A model generated the notes under the pieces. The model saw only the letters and a list, made by a program, of their open reading frames with translations, was not told the origin of the DNA and made no database searches. DNA of 64,000 nt from Pseudarthrobacter defluvii (lineage in GTDB: Bacteria; Actinomycetota; Actinomycetes; Actinomycetales; Micrococcaceae): positions 1,240,001-1,304,000 of the forward strand of contig NZ_CP066362.1 in the NCBI RefSeq assembly GCF_030323865.1, read 5' to 3'. Of the stretch, positions 1 through 10,933 are shown one piece after another. A program made the translations under genes and the position numbers. Position 1 is the first letter of the stretch. Every line of letters begins with the position of its first letter.

Positions 1-1289
1 GGGAAGCCGACATCCACACCTTCGTCATCGACACCTCCGTCCTGCTCTCCGATCCCCGCGCTCTCCTGCGGTTCGCCGAACACGAGGTGGTTGTCCCCGT
101 CGTCGTCATCACCGAACTCGAAGCCAAGCGGCACGACCCCGAGCTGGGCTACTTCGCCCGGAAGGCCCTTCGGCTTTTGGACGATCTCCGGGTCAAGCAT
201 GGCGGTCTGAACCAGCCCCTGCCCATCGGCGATGAGGGCGGCACGCTCATGGTGGAGCTCAACCACATCTCCGCAGAGGTACTGCCGCTGGGCTTCCGCA
301 GCGGCGACAACGACAGCCGCATCCTCGCCGTGGCCAAGAACCTGGCCAACGAGGGACGCGACGTCACCGTCGTCTCCAAAGACCTGCCCATGCGGGTCAA
401 AGCCTCAGCCATGGGGCTCACCGCCGACGAGTACCGCAACGAACTGGTCAAGGACTCCGGCTGGACGGGTGTCGCCGAAATCGAAGCCGACGAGCAGGAG
501 ATCGCGACCCTGTACGGCCACGAGCCCGTCTTCATCCCAGCCGCCGCCGAACTGCCCGTCAACACCGGGCTGGTGCTGCTCTCCAACCGCGGCTCGGCGC
601 TGGGCCGGGTAGGTGCCGACAAGCAGGTCCGCCTGGTCAAGGGCGACCGTGACGTCTTCGGCCTCCACGGCCGGTCCGCCGAGCAGCGGCTGGCCATCGA
701 CATGCTGATGGATCCCGGCGTCGGCATCGTCTCCATCGGTGGCCGCGCCGGCACCGGCAAGTCTGCGCTGGCCCTCTGCGCGGGCCTCGAGGCCGTGCTG
801 GAACGGCGCGAACACCGCAAGGTGATCGTCTTCCGGCCCCTCTATGCGGTGGGCGGCCAGGAGCTGGGCTACCTGCCGGGTTCGGAGTCCGAGAAGATGA
901 ACCCGTGGGCGCAGGCAGTCTTTGACACCCTCGGTGCCCTGGTCAGCCAGGAAGTGGTGGAGGAGGTCATGGACCGCGGCATGCTCGAGGTCATGCCCCT
1001 CACCCACATCCGCGGACGCTCCCTCCACGACGCCTTCGTGATCGTGGACGAGGCCCAGTCCCTCGAAAAGAACGTCCTCCTCACGGTCATGAGCCGCATG
1101 GGGCAGAACTCCAAGATCGTCCTCACCCACGACGTCGCCCAGCGGGACAACCTCCGCGTCGGACGCCACGACGGGATCGCCGCCGTCGTCGAGACCCTGA
1201 AAGGACACCCGCTCTTCGGCCACGTCACCCTGACCCGCTCGGAACGCTCGCCAATCGCCGCCCTGGTGACAGAGCTCCTGGAGGGCTGA
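1..1289 (+). CDS. PIN domain-PhoH family ATPase (5' truncated by window edge)
   Basis: The reading frame is open from base 3, so the true start lies outside the window and 428 residues are visible. The first visible residues (FVIDTSVLL, then a stretch ending VITELEAKR) are the start of a PIN-type ribonuclease domain, with the acidic residues expected for metal binding. A PhoH-type P-loop ATPase domain follows: Walker A GRAGTGKS near 741-764 and a Walker B-like IVDEAQ near 1040-1057. PIN-PhoH fusions (YlaK type) are thought to couple ATP-dependent RNA unwinding to RNA cleavage; that activity is known from the family and not shown here. Any GTG start inside the PIN core, such as 87, would destroy the domain and is rejected. 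Confidence 0.9.
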   Translation, partial: EADIHTFVIDTSVLLSDPRALLRFAEHEVVVPVVVITELEAKRHDPELGYFARKALRLLDDLRVKHGGLNQPLPIGDEGGTLMVELNHISAEVLPLGFRSGDNDSRILAVAKNLANEGRDVTVVSKDLPMRVKASAMGLTADEYRNELVKDSGWTGVAEIEADEQEIATLYGHEPVFIPAAAELPVNTGLVLLSNRGSALGRVGADKQVRLVKGDRDVFGLHGRSAEQRLAIDMLMDPGVGIVSIGGRAGTGKSALALCAGLEAVLERREHRKVIVFRPLYAVGGQELGYLPGSESEKMNPWAQAVFDTLGALVSQEVVEEVMDRGMLEVMPLTHIRGRSLHDAFVIVDEAQSLEKNVLLTVMSRMGQNSKIVLTHDVAQRDNLRVGRHDGIAAVVETLKGHPLFGHVTLTRSERSPIAALVTELLEG

Positions 1290-1305
1290 CCTCACCTAAG
1301 CAAGG

Positions 1306-1335
1306 GGCCGTGGCCGGGTTCGCCGGGCCACGGCC
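1306..1335 (+). terminator. Hairpin after PIN-PhoH gene
   Basis: A perfect 10-bp stem (GGCCGTGGCC / GGCCACGGCC, loop 1316-1325) lies 16 nt after the stop codon. There is only a weak T-rich tail. It is probably the terminator of the PhoH gene. Confidence 0.6.
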
Positions 1336-1545
1336 TTCGTGCGTGTCCGTGGCCGGGTACGTCCGCCCCAAGCCCTTCGCCGTCGCTTAGCGCGTAGGTC
1401 CCTTCCCAACGCTCGCAAGCTCGCGTCGGGTCCCTCGGGACGACGCTTACACCGCGTGGGGGCACCTGCGGTCGCTGGGCGACCTGCGCAACGCTCTGGT
1501 CGGCGATGCGCTCCTACGCGAAGGACTTGGGCCGGCCTTGTGTAG
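1336..1545. other. Intergenic stretch without recognisable gene
   Basis: No convincing gene is seen. The 12-bp word CCGTGGCCGGGT of the upstream hairpin (1308-1319) recurs at 1347-1358. The part around 1400-1450 has short GC-rich inverted words (GTCCC at 1398, GGGAC at 1438). The one short forward frame (1339-1545) is arginine-rich with no ribosome binding site and looks non-coding. Confidence 0.35.
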
Positions 1546-2193
1546 TCAAGTCACCTTGAGGAACTTGGCCGCCGCCTCGTGGCCCTCTACCTTCAGTTCC
1601 CAGTCGGGGCGCTTGAACGTGTCCGGGGTGAGGCGGACGTGCTGGAGTGTTTCGACTTTGGTGCCCCAGGCTTTGCGGGTGGTGCCGTTGAGTTCGTAGC
1701 CGAGGGAGCGGGAGACGCCGAGGGAGGCTTCGTTCCAGGCGGCGGCTTCGGATTCGGCGACTTCTGCGCCGAGCCAGTCGAAGGCCCAGAGGACGACGGC
1801 GGCACGCATCTCCTTGCCCAGGCCACGGCCCTGGACGGACTGCTTGAGCCAGGAGCCGGTGCTGACTGTCTTCCGTGCTGCGAAGTCCTTGGCGCCCACG
1901 TCCTGGCAGCCGATGAACTGGCCGTCGTGCCAGATACCCAAAAGCAGCGTCCAGTTCTCCGGCGTGCATTCGGCCCTGCAGCGCCAGTACCAGCGGGCCA
2001 TGTTGGGGCCGAGCTCGTCGTCGGGAAGCTCGGTCCAGGGGGTGCTGAAAGGGTTCCTGTCCGGCTGGTGGATCCCACTGCGGGCGGCGTCGACGGCTGC
2101 GGGGATGTCCTGGTCGGTGATGGGACGGAGTTCCAGCCGGGGCGTGGTGAGGGTGAGGTCGAACAGGGGCCAGATGGAGCTCATCGTCGTCAT
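1546..2193 (-). CDS. GNAT family N-acetyltransferase (RimJ/RimL-like)
   Basis: This 215-residue protein starts with a beta strand (LTTPRLELRPITDQDI) typical of RimJ/RimL-type GNATs. The acetyl-CoA pyrophosphate loop is visible as QGRGLGKEMR near residue 120, followed by NEASLGVSRSLGYE, the usual C-terminal half. It should transfer an acetyl group from acetyl-CoA to an amine; the substrate cannot be read from sequence. The ATG at 2193 is supported by TAGGCT (2205-2200 on this strand) ending 6 nt before it, the leaderless geometry seen repeatedly here. A second ATG at 2184 is less likely. Confidence 0.85.
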   Translation of the reverse strand: MTTMSSIWPLFDLTLTTPRLELRPITDQDIPAAVDAARSGIHQPDRNPFSTPWTELPDDELGPNMARWYWRCRAECTPENWTLLLGIWHDGQFIGCQDVGAKDFAARKTVSTGSWLKQSVQGRGLGKEMRAAVVLWAFDWLGAEVAESEAAAWNEASLGVSRSLGYELNGTTRKAWGTKVETLQHVRLTPDTFKRPDWELKVEGHEAAAKFLKVT

Positions 2194-2236
2194 CCGCGAA
2201 GCCTAGCCGACCGGGGGCCAGGAGGACCTGTCACGC

Positions 2237-3031
2237 TCAGGCGGGAATGTCCCAGCTGATGTGTTTGCGGACGTCGGTGAGGTTCATGGACTGGGCGAGG
2301 AACAGGTCATCGAGCATGTATTCGTCCACGGCAAGGATCCGGATCCAGTGGCCGTATGCCTCCGAGCCGGCCTCGAGAGATGTGCTGGAGACGCATACGC
2401 CGGTGCCGGCGTCCAAGCGGAGCCGGGAAGTGCCCGGAAGGCACAGGGGAGCGGCCGGGTCACCGGGCCGGTAGGCGGCGTTGGGAGCCACTACGGCCTC
2501 CAGGGCGGGCCGGCCTTCGTGGTCGACCTGCCGGACCTCACGGATATCCAGGGCGTTGCTGCCGGGGAATTCGATGGGTACGGGGGCATTGCCGGCGAGT
2601 TCCACGGGGTCAAGCGCAGCCGCAAAACGGCCGTTGCCGAACCCGGGTTCGCCGTAGGCAGCTTCGGGACGGCGGCGCACCAGGCCGCCGTCGTCGTAGA
2701 CCGGGGTGACCAGGTGGGGAGGCAGGAGCCAGGATTTTCGGGTGGCCCTCACATAGAAATCGGCCCTGGAATCGTTGATGCCCCTGGTGCTGTGCAGGAC
2801 CAGGCCTTCCGGGCTTTCCAGCCTGAGCGCGCCGGGCCGCCGCAACCAGGCACGGACAAAGGGAGCGCCGGGAGCCGGTGCTGACTCAAAGGCCTGGTCC
2901 CAGTACTCAAACCTCAGCGACTGCCACTTCCAAGGGGATGAACGGCACAGGTTCCGGAACATGCCGGCCAGGTCCGCGGGGGCGGCTGGAGGGCCCGGAT
3001 CCGGGCGGCGGCGGGAGTCCCAGGTGGACAT
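2237..3031 (-). CDS. Hypothetical protein, 264 aa, family not recognised
   Basis: No signal peptide, membrane segment or catalytic motif is obvious. The N-terminal part is rich in W, F and R (FRNLCRSSPWKWQSLRFEYW), and the rest looks like an all-beta fold of charged strands. The overall pattern is vaguely like cytosolic LolA-fold proteins, but I would not assign it. A GTG at 3037 is possible, but TAAAAT (3043-3038 on this strand) sits exactly 6 nt before the ATG at 3031, which favours leaderless initiation there. It is divergent from the prepilin peptidase gene, with the two -10 elements 35 bp apart. Confidence 0.7.
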   Translation of the reverse strand: MSTWDSRRRPDPGPPAAPADLAGMFRNLCRSSPWKWQSLRFEYWDQAFESAPAPGAPFVRAWLRRPGALRLESPEGLVLHSTRGINDSRADFYVRATRKSWLLPPHLVTPVYDDGGLVRRRPEAAYGEPGFGNGRFAAALDPVELAGNAPVPIEFPGSNALDIREVRQVDHEGRPALEAVVAPNAAYRPGDPAAPLCLPGTSRLRLDAGTGVCVSSTSLEAGSEAYGHWIRILAVDEYMLDDLFLAQSMNLTDVRKHISWDIPA

Positions 3032-3091
3032 ATCCACATTTTACGCGGGGGCGCTACGGCTGGAATGGGTGGATCCAGTAGCATCCGAGGA

Positions 3092-3631
3092 GTGATCGGA
3101 CGACTCGGCGACCTCTGGCAGCACACCCCGCTGGCCTTCTGGCTGGTCCTGGCGGCCTGCCTGTACTTTGCGGTGATGGCCGTCCGGCTCACCATCATCG
3201 ATGTCCGGCACCACCTCCTGCCCAACAAGATCGTCTTCCCGTCCTACGGAGTGGCCGGGGCGCTCCTGCTGGCAGCCGCCGCGGCAACCTGGGCCGGCCC
3301 GGCGGCGGAGAACACCGGCGGGATCCTGGCCGTCCCTGCCCTTCGCGTGGTGGCTGGGGCAGGAGTGCTGTGGCTGTTCTATTTCGTCCTCCGGTTCATC
3401 TATCCGCCGGGCATGGGCTTTGGCGACGTCAAGCTCGCTGGAGTACTGGGGATGTACCTTGGCTACCTCAGCTGGGGGCACCTGTTCGCGGGAACCTTCC
3501 TGGCTTTCCTGCTGGGCGGCCTGTGGTCCCTGGCGCTGCTGGCGGCCCGGCGGGGAACCCTGAAGTCGTCCATCCCGTTCGGTCCGTTCATGCTCGCCGG
3601 GGCCGCAGCCGCCATGCTGCTGCCCGCCTGA
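3092..3631 (+). CDS. A24-family prepilin peptidase (TadV/CpaA-like)
   Basis: A small polytopic membrane protein with the two catalytic aspartates of type IV prepilin peptidases: D in IIDVRHHLLPNK and GXGD as GMGFGDVKLAG. It lacks the N-terminal cysteine-rich methylase domain of PilD, as TadV/CpaA-type enzymes do. It would cleave type 4b/Flp prepilin signal peptides at the membrane; no pilin or tad gene is nearby. TAGCAT (3079-3084) lies 7 nt before the GTG at 3092, whereas the ATG at 3065 would sit upstream of that -10, so the GTG (179 aa) is preferred. Confidence 0.85.
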   Translation: MIGRLGDLWQHTPLAFWLVLAACLYFAVMAVRLTIIDVRHHLLPNKIVFPSYGVAGALLLAAAAATWAGPAAENTGGILAVPALRVVAGAGVLWLFYFVLRFIYPPGMGFGDVKLAGVLGMYLGYLSWGHLFAGTFLAFLLGGLWSLALLAARRGTLKSSIPFGPFMLAGAAAAMLLPA

Positions 3632-3662
3632 GCGTTCTGCGGTGCCTCAAGGACCTGTTGGA

Positions 3663-3668
3663 TAGGCT
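3663..3668 (+). promoter_or_regulatory. -10 element of leaderless NUDIX gene
   Basis: TAGGCT ends 6 nt before the ATG at 3675. No Shine-Dalgarno is present. The upstream GTG at 3669 would fall at or before the expected transcription start. Confidence 0.5.
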
Positions 3669-3674
3669 GTGGTT

Positions 3675-4145
3675 ATGCCTGCACCCGAATACGTCCTGAA
3701 GCTGCGCAAGAAGATCGGCAACGATCCCCTCTGGGTTCCCGGGGTCAGGGGTGTGGTGGTGGATGATGCCGGCCGGATCCTGCTGGCCCAACGGGCGGAC
3801 AACCGGCAGTGGGCGCTCGTCAGCGGGATGCTGGATCCGGGGGAGCAGCCCGCGCGGGGCCTGGTCCGGGAGATTTTTGAGGAAACGGCCGTGGTGGCGG
3901 AGGCAGAACGCGTGGTGTCCGTGGGCGCAGTAGGCCCGGTCACCTACCCCAATGGCGACGTCTGCGAGTTCCTGGACGTCGTGTTCCTGTGCCGTTACGT
4001 CTCCGGCGAGGCCAGGGTCAATGACGACGAATCGCTGGCCGTTGGCTGGTTCAGCCTCGATGAACTTCCCGAACTCATGCCCGGGCACCTCACCAGCATC
4101 CGCCAGGCCCTGGCCCCCTCCGGGGCCGTCCACTTCGAGCCATAA
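3675..4145 (+). CDS. NUDIX hydrolase
   Basis: A 156-residue single-domain NUDIX protein that should cleave a nucleoside diphosphate linked to another moiety. The Nudix box spans about residues 55-77 (starting GMLDPGE, ending REIFEETAV). The catalytic REXXEE core is intact, but the conserved glycine after EEX is alanine here (EETAV in place of EEXGU). The N-terminal helix PEYVLKLRKKIGND is typical of actinobacterial NUDIX proteins of unknown substrate. It probably forms a single-gene transcript ending at the hairpin at 4181-4216. Confidence 0.9.
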   Translation: MPAPEYVLKLRKKIGNDPLWVPGVRGVVVDDAGRILLAQRADNRQWALVSGMLDPGEQPARGLVREIFEETAVVAEAERVVSVGAVGPVTYPNGDVCEFLDVVFLCRYVSGEARVNDDESLAVGWFSLDELPELMPGHLTSIRQALAPSGAVHFEP

Positions 4146-4180
4146 CCCCTCCTGTGGGGCGGCACAGGCACAAAAAGAAA

Positions 4181-4216
4181 CAGGGGCGCCGCAACCCCCA
4201 AGATTGCGGCGACCCT
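4181..4216. terminator. Bidirectional terminator between NUDIX and MFS genes
   Basis: Arms at 4181-4194 and 4203-4216 form a 14-bp stem with a single mismatch. On the minus strand it exits into TTTCTTTTTG, so it should end the efflux-pump transcript, while also serving the NUDIX gene. Confidence 0.75.
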
Positions 4217-4296
4217 GTTGGTCTCTTGCCTGCCAGTTGCAGGCGGCAAGCCCCGGCAGCCGGCCCGGCAACAGCCAGGCCAAGCTCCGACGGCGG

Positions 4297-6647
<2,351 letters not shown>

Positions 6648-6657
6648 AAAGTAAATT

Positions 6658-6684
6658 TTTGCACTAAAATCGCTTGAGTGCAAA
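6658..6684. promoter_or_regulatory. Palindromic operator of the TetR/MFS operon
   Basis: TTTGCACT (6658-6665) and AGTGCAAA (6677-6684) are perfect 8-bp inverted arms separated by 11 bp. A third half-copy, TTGCACT, occurs at 6632-6638. The minus-strand -35 (TTGCAC) lies within one arm, so bound repressor would occlude the promoter. Confidence 0.65.
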
Positions 6685-6717
6685 CTTCTGCTTCCGAACT
6701 GCAGGTTCCTTAAAGTA

Positions 6718-6763
6718 CGACGGCGGCCGGCGCCTTTCCTGCGAAAGGTGCCGGCCGCCGTCG
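6718..6763 (-). terminator. Long hairpin after fumC
   Basis: 21-nt arms (6718-6738, 6743-6763) with one G-T type mismatch and a 4-nt loop form a very stable hairpin 15 nt beyond the fumC stop, between fumC and the TetR promoter. Confidence 0.8.
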
Positions 6764-6777
6764 GGGGCTGGGTGCGT

Positions 6778-8205
6778 TTATGCCTTGTGGGCCGGGGCCG
6801 TCATGGTGGTGACGTCCAGTGCCTTGTCGAGGTCGGACTCGGACACCTTGCCCTCGCCCTCGCCGACAAAGCCCAGCTTCTCGGTGGCCTGGCGGATGGT
6901 CAGGCCCTCCTTGACGGCGGTCTTGGCGATCTTGGCGGCGTTCTCGTAGCCGATGTACTTGTTCAGCGGCGTCACGATGGACGGCGACGCCTCGGCCAGG
7001 AAGCGGGCGCGCTCCACGTTGGCGGTGATGCCGTCGATCATCTTGTCCGCCATGACCCGGCTGGTGTTGGCCAGCAGACGGATGGACTCCAGCAGGTTGG
7101 CGGCCATGACGGGGATGCCCACGTTGAGCTCGAAGGCGCCGTTGGTCCCGGACCAGGCGATGGCGGTGTCGTTGCCGATGACCTGGGCTGCCACCATGAT
7201 GGAGGCCTCGCAGATGACCGGGTTGACCTTGCCGGGCATGATCGAGGAGCCGGGCTGCAGGTCGGGAAGTGCGATTTCGCCCAGGCCCGTGTTGGGGCCG
7301 GAGCCCATCCAGCGAAGGTCGTTGTTGATCTTCATGAAGGAGATGGCGATGTTGCGCAGCTGGCTGGAGGCCTCGATCAGGCCATCGCGGTTGGCCTGGG
7401 CCTCGAAGTGGTCGCGGGCCTCGGTCAGCGGCAGGCCGGTGTCCGTGGCGAGCAGCTCGATGACGCGCTCCGGGAAACCGGCGGGGGTGTTGATGCCGGT
7501 GCCCACGGCGGTGCCGCCCAGCGGAACCTCTGCCACGCGGGGGAGGGAGGCGTTGATGCGCTCGATGCCGTAACGGACCTGTGCCGCGTAGCCGCCGAAC
7601 TCCTGGCCCAGGGTCACCGGGGTGGCGTCCATCAGGTGGGTGCGGCCGGACTTGACGACGTCCTTGAACTCAACGGCCTTGCGCTCCAGCGACTCTGCCA
7701 GGTAGCCCAGGGCGGGAATGAGGTCGTTGATCAGCGCGGAGGTGGCGGCCACGTGAACGGATGTCGGGAAGACGTCGTTGGAGGACTGCGAGGCGTTGAC
7801 ATGGTCGTTCGGGTGGACCACCTTGTCGCTGCCGGCGGCCTTCAGGGCGCGGGTGGCCAGCTCTGCCAGGACCTCGTTGGTGTTCATGTTCGACGAGGTG
7901 CCGGAACCGGTCTGGAAGACGTCGATGGGGAAGTCGCCGTCGTACTTGCCGGCGGCCACCTCATCGGCTGCGTCTGCAATCGCCTTGGCCAGCTCGCCGT
8001 CGAGCACGCCCAGTTCGGCGTTGGCCTGGGCTGCGGCCTTCTTGACCCGGGCCAGGGCCTCGATGTGGGTGCGCTCCAGGGTCTTGCCGGAGATGGGGAA
8101 ATTCTCCACTGCCCGCTGCGTCTGCGCGCGGTACAGTGCGTTCACGGGGACGCGGACTTCGCCCATCGTGTCATGTTCAATGCGGAACTCTTCAGTGGAA
8201 GTCAT
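6778..8205 (-). CDS. fumC: Class II fumarate hydratase
   Basis: A 475-residue iron-independent fumarase that interconverts fumarate and malate in the TCA cycle. The superfamily signature [11 protein letters not shown], carrying the flexible catalytic serine loop, is intact, as are the substrate-site segments [11 protein letters not shown] and [10 protein letters not shown]. Length matches the family. The ATG at 8205 is preceded by TAAGCT ending 6 nt upstream (8217-8212 on this strand), so the gene looks leaderless. A long overlapping frame on the other strand is a codon-bias shadow. Confidence 0.97.
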   Translation of the reverse strand: MTSTEEFRIEHDTMGEVRVPVNALYRAQTQRAVENFPISGKTLERTHIEALARVKKAAAQANAELGVLDGELAKAIADAADEVAAGKYDGDFPIDVFQTGSGTSSNMNTNEVLAELATRALKAAGSDKVVHPNDHVNASQSSNDVFPTSVHVAATSALINDLIPALGYLAESLERKAVEFKDVVKSGRTHLMDATPVTLGQEFGGYAAQVRYGIERINASLPRVAEVPLGGTAVGTGINTPAGFPERVIELLATDTGLPLTEARDHFEAQANRDGLIEASSQLRNIAISFMKINNDLRWMGSGPNTGLGEIALPDLQPGSSIMPGKVNPVICEASIMVAAQVIGNDTAIAWSGTNGAFELNVGIPVMAANLLESIRLLANTSRVMADKMIDGITANVERARFLAEASPSIVTPLNKYIGYENAAKIAKTAVKEGLTIRQATEKLGFVGEGEGKVSESDLDKALDVTTMTAPAHKA

Positions 8206-8292
8206 GGGGCTAGCTTATGGCGATCCGGCGCCCCATCGAAAACCGTTAAGGGTGGATTGCCGGCGGCCCGCTGGACCGCCGGCAGGTTGCTT

Positions 8293-8907
8293 CTAGAGCT
8301 CGCCGATTCCGGAAACAAGGTCGGCGCGGCCCTCTGCCAGCCGGTAGGAGAGACCGATGACTGCGGTCCGGCCTTCTTCGATTGCGGTGGAAATCACACG
8401 CGAGCTGTCCGCGAGGCGCTGCGACATCTGCTTGACGTTTTCCACCACCATGTCGTTGACCTCGGTCTGGTTGTTCCGCAGGGAAGTGAGGACGGAGGGG
8501 GTGATGCGTTCCACGAGGTCGCGGATGAACCCCGCCGGCATCTCGCCGGTCTCAACGGCGTCCCGGGTGGCCGTGACGGCCCCGCAGTTGTCGTGCCCAA
8601 GCACCACGATCAGCGGCACCCCCAGTACGGCGACGCTGTATTCCAGGGAGCCGAGGACGGCGTCGTCAATCACCTGCCCGGCGGTTCGGACCACGAAGAC
8701 GTCGCCCAGGCCGACGTCGAAAATGATCTCAGCCGCAAGCCGGGAGTCGGAGCAGCCGAAGATCACCGCGAACGGGTTCTGGGTCTCCACCAGCGAGGAG
8801 CGCCGTGAGGCGTTCTGGTTCGGATGGTTGGACTCGCCGTTGACGAAACGTTCGTTGCCTTCGCGCAGGCGGCGCCATGCCAGTGCAGGGGTCAGGTTAG
8901 TAGCCAT
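8293..8907 (-). CDS. Beta-class carbonic anhydrase
   Basis: This 204-residue protein carries the zinc ligands and catalytic dyad of beta-carbonic anhydrases: CSDSR (Cys plus the Asp-Arg dyad) and HDNC (His, Cys). It hydrates CO2 to bicarbonate in the cytoplasm, supplying carboxylases. A longer frame to 9012 adds a proline-rich, non-conserved N-terminus and overlaps the DUF4245 gene. The ATG at 8907 has TAATGT (8920-8915 on this strand) 7 nt upstream and is chosen. The upstream gene ends only 10 nt away, so readthrough is also possible. Confidence 0.93.
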   Translation of the reverse strand: MATNLTPALAWRRLREGNERFVNGESNHPNQNASRRSSLVETQNPFAVIFGCSDSRLAAEIIFDVGLGDVFVVRTAGQVIDDAVLGSLEYSVAVLGVPLIVVLGHDNCGAVTATRDAVETGEMPAGFIRDLVERITPSVLTSLRNNQTEVNDMVVENVKQMSQRLADSSRVISTAIEEGRTAVIGLSYRLAEGRADLVSGIGEL

Positions 8908-8917
8908 GCTTACTACA

Positions 8918-9598
8918 TTAAGGCGCGGCAGGGGCGGAGGGGGAAACTGTGACGGCCGGGTTGGCGTCAAGGGAGGCCACGACGGCGGCAGCCAGCGCCG
9001 CGAATTCGTCAAGTTGCGCGGCGCCGGAGAGGACGACGGTGCTGCCCCTGTAGTTCAGGATCATCGATTTTTCGCCCTTGCCGGTATCCCGCAGTTCCCA
9101 GTCCTTGCCGCCGGCATTCCGGGTCCCTGTGACGGGTGCGTTCTTGGTCTGCTGGAGGAGCCAGGTGGGGTTGGCCTTCGTTGTCTGCACCAGGCCGATA
9201 AAGGACGTCTTGGGGGTCAGGTAGCCAACCTCCCACGTGGGCACGCCGCTGGCCGTTCCGGCCTCCCACCGGGCGTAGTTGGCGCGGAACGCGTTGCCGG
9301 TGTCCGGCGCAACCGGTGTGAATCCGGCCACATCCGCAGCATTCCGTGCCACGGACGCAACATCGACGTCCGGCCGGAAGCTTTCGCCTTTGGGCTGGGG
9401 ATTCATGAGGACAACAGGCAGGAATGCCGCGATGCTGAGCGCCAGGGCGATGATCATGCCGATCACCGAGGCGTTGGCCCGCTTGGCGGCGGCCGCCGGA
9501 ATGACGGGCTTAACCGGGGTTTCGGCACTGCTGCCGGCAGCGGCGGGGCGGCCTTCGGGCTGTGCCTCGCCGGAGCTGGGACTGGTGGCTTCCTGCAT
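8918..9598 (-). CDS. DUF4245 family membrane-anchored protein
   Basis: The protein has a cytoplasmic, low-complexity N-terminus, one membrane helix (SVIGMIIALALSIAAFLPVV) and an extracytoplasmic domain of about 150 residues with the DUF4245 pattern (GKDWELRDTGKGEKSMI). Function is unknown; the family is actinobacterial. The frame extends to 9766, but the ATG at 9598 has GAGGGG 8 nt upstream. A GTG at 9607 is the alternative. It is transcribed divergently from glpX and lies just upstream of the carbonic anhydrase gene. Confidence 0.82.
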   Translation of the reverse strand: MQEATSPSSGEAQPEGRPAAAGSSAETPVKPVIPAAAAKRANASVIGMIIALALSIAAFLPVVLMNPQPKGESFRPDVDVASVARNAADVAGFTPVAPDTGNAFRANYARWEAGTASGVPTWEVGYLTPKTSFIGLVQTTKANPTWLLQQTKNAPVTGTRNAGGKDWELRDTGKGEKSMILNYRGSTVVLSGAAQLDEFAALAAAVVASLDANPAVTVSPSAPAAP

Positions 9599-9809
9599 GT
9601 CGTTCACCCCTCTATAGTCGCCCATCCCGGAGCCGGACTTCCATTCGGGCCCGGACCGGGGACCGCAGCCAGCTGCAGGGGTACATTGCGCGGTTGCGTC
9701 ATGGGCCGCCCGTGGCACGGCGCCGCGACTATGATCGATAGCAGAGGAATCACCGTTCTGCTGCACCGGCGGGCGGGTTCAATGATCGCCACTCGAAGAA
9801 GAGGTTCAC

Positions 9810-10847
9810 GTGTCACCAGCGTCCATGACCCAGAAGTACTCCACGATTTCACCGTCCCTTGCGGTGGGCCACGACGAGCCGGACCGCAACCTCGCCCTTG
9901 AACTTGTCCGCGTCACCGAAGCCGCGGCCATTGCCGGCGGCCACTGGGTGGGCTTCGGCGACAAGAACACCGCCGACGGCGCAGCCGTCGACGCCATGCG
10001 TTCCTTCCTGCAGACCGTCCACTTCAATGGTGTCGTGGTGATCGGCGAAGGCGAAAAGGACGAAGCCCCCATGCTGTTCAACGGGGAGCGTGTCGGCGAC
10101 GGCACAGGCCCCGAGGTGGACGTGGCTGTTGACCCCATCGACGGAACACGCCTGACCGCCCTGGGCATCAATAATGCGCTGGCTGTCCTGGCTGTTGCCG
10201 AGCGTGGCTCCATGTTCGATCCCTCCGCCGTGTTCTACATGGAGAAGCTGGTCACCGGCCCCGAAGCCGCTGACATGGTGGACCTGCGCCTGCCGGTCAA
10301 GCAGAACCTGCACCTGATCGCCAAGGCCAAGGGCGTCAAGGTCAACCAGCTCAACGTCATGATCCTTGACCGCGACCGACACCGCCCGCTGGTGGAGGAA
10401 ATCCGGGAAGCCGGAGCACGGACCAAATTCATCATGGACGGCGACGTTGCCGGCGCCATTGCCGCGGCCCGCTCCGGAACCGGCGTGGACGCGCTCATGG
10501 GCATCGGCGGAACCCCCGAGGGCATCGTGGCAGCCTGCGCCATCAAGTCCCTGGGCGGCGTCATCCAGGGCCGCCTCTGGCCCACCAGCGACGAGGAAAA
10601 GCAGAAGGCCATCGACGCCGGCCACGACCTGGAGCGCGTGCTGTCCACCAACGACCTCGTCTCCAGCGACAACTGCTACTTTGCCGCCACCGGCATCACC
10701 GACGGCGACCTGCTCAAGGGCGTCCGCTACTCCAAGGACAAGGTCCTGACCCAGTCCATCGTGATGCGCTCCAAGTCCGGCACCATCCGCTTCGTGGAGG
10801 GTGAGCACCAGGCCAGCAAGTGGGAAGGCTACGCCCGCAAGAACTGA
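9810..10847 (+). CDS. glpX: Fructose-1,6-bisphosphatase, class II
   Basis: A 345-residue GlpX-type enzyme that dephosphorylates fructose-1,6-bisphosphate in gluconeogenesis; in actinobacteria this is usually the only FBPase. Metal and substrate motifs GEGEKDEAPML and DPIDGTRL are intact, and GGTPEGIVAACA is the usual C-terminal signature. GTG at 9810 has GAAGAGG 5 nt upstream and is preferred over the ATG at 9825. A TATGAT element at 9730-9735 may be the -10, giving a leader of about 70 nt. Confidence 0.96.
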   Translation: MSPASMTQKYSTISPSLAVGHDEPDRNLALELVRVTEAAAIAGGHWVGFGDKNTADGAAVDAMRSFLQTVHFNGVVVIGEGEKDEAPMLFNGERVGDGTGPEVDVAVDPIDGTRLTALGINNALAVLAVAERGSMFDPSAVFYMEKLVTGPEAADMVDLRLPVKQNLHLIAKAKGVKVNQLNVMILDRDRHRPLVEEIREAGARTKFIMDGDVAGAIAAARSGTGVDALMGIGGTPEGIVAACAIKSLGGVIQGRLWPTSDEEKQKAIDAGHDLERVLSTNDLVSSDNCYFAATGITDGDLLKGVRYSKDKVLTQSIVMRSKSGTIRFVEGEHQASKWEGYARKN

Positions 10848-10870
10848 CTGCCGTTAGTGCAGGATTCCAG

Positions 10871-10901
10871 AGCCCCGGGGCGCGTGCGCGCACCCGGGGC
10901 T
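10871..10901 (+). terminator. glpX terminator
   Basis: AGCCCCGGG (10871-10879) pairs with CCCGGGGCT (10893-10901), with further GC pairing in the loop, followed by TTGCGTT. Confidence 0.8.
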
Positions 10902-10920
10902 TTGCGTTAACGCGTTGGTA

Positions 10921-10926
10921 TAGGGT
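10921..10926 (+). promoter_or_regulatory. -10 element of the Fem-type ligase gene
   Basis: TAGGGT (part of TATAGGGT) ends 7 nt before the ATG at 10934, immediately after the glpX terminator. There is no Shine-Dalgarno, so initiation is likely leaderless. Confidence 0.5.
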
Positions 10927-10933
10927 TTAAGCC

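Noticed and set aside
87..1289. Start of the PIN-PhoH gene at GTG 87
   Set aside because: The frame continues upstream with conserved PIN residues, so the gene is simply cut by the window edge.
6748..8808. 686-codon open frame on the plus strand opposite fumC
   Set aside because: It mirrors fumC and carbonic anhydrase codon bias on the other strand, is Gly/Val/Asp-rich without domains, and the two real genes have complete active sites.
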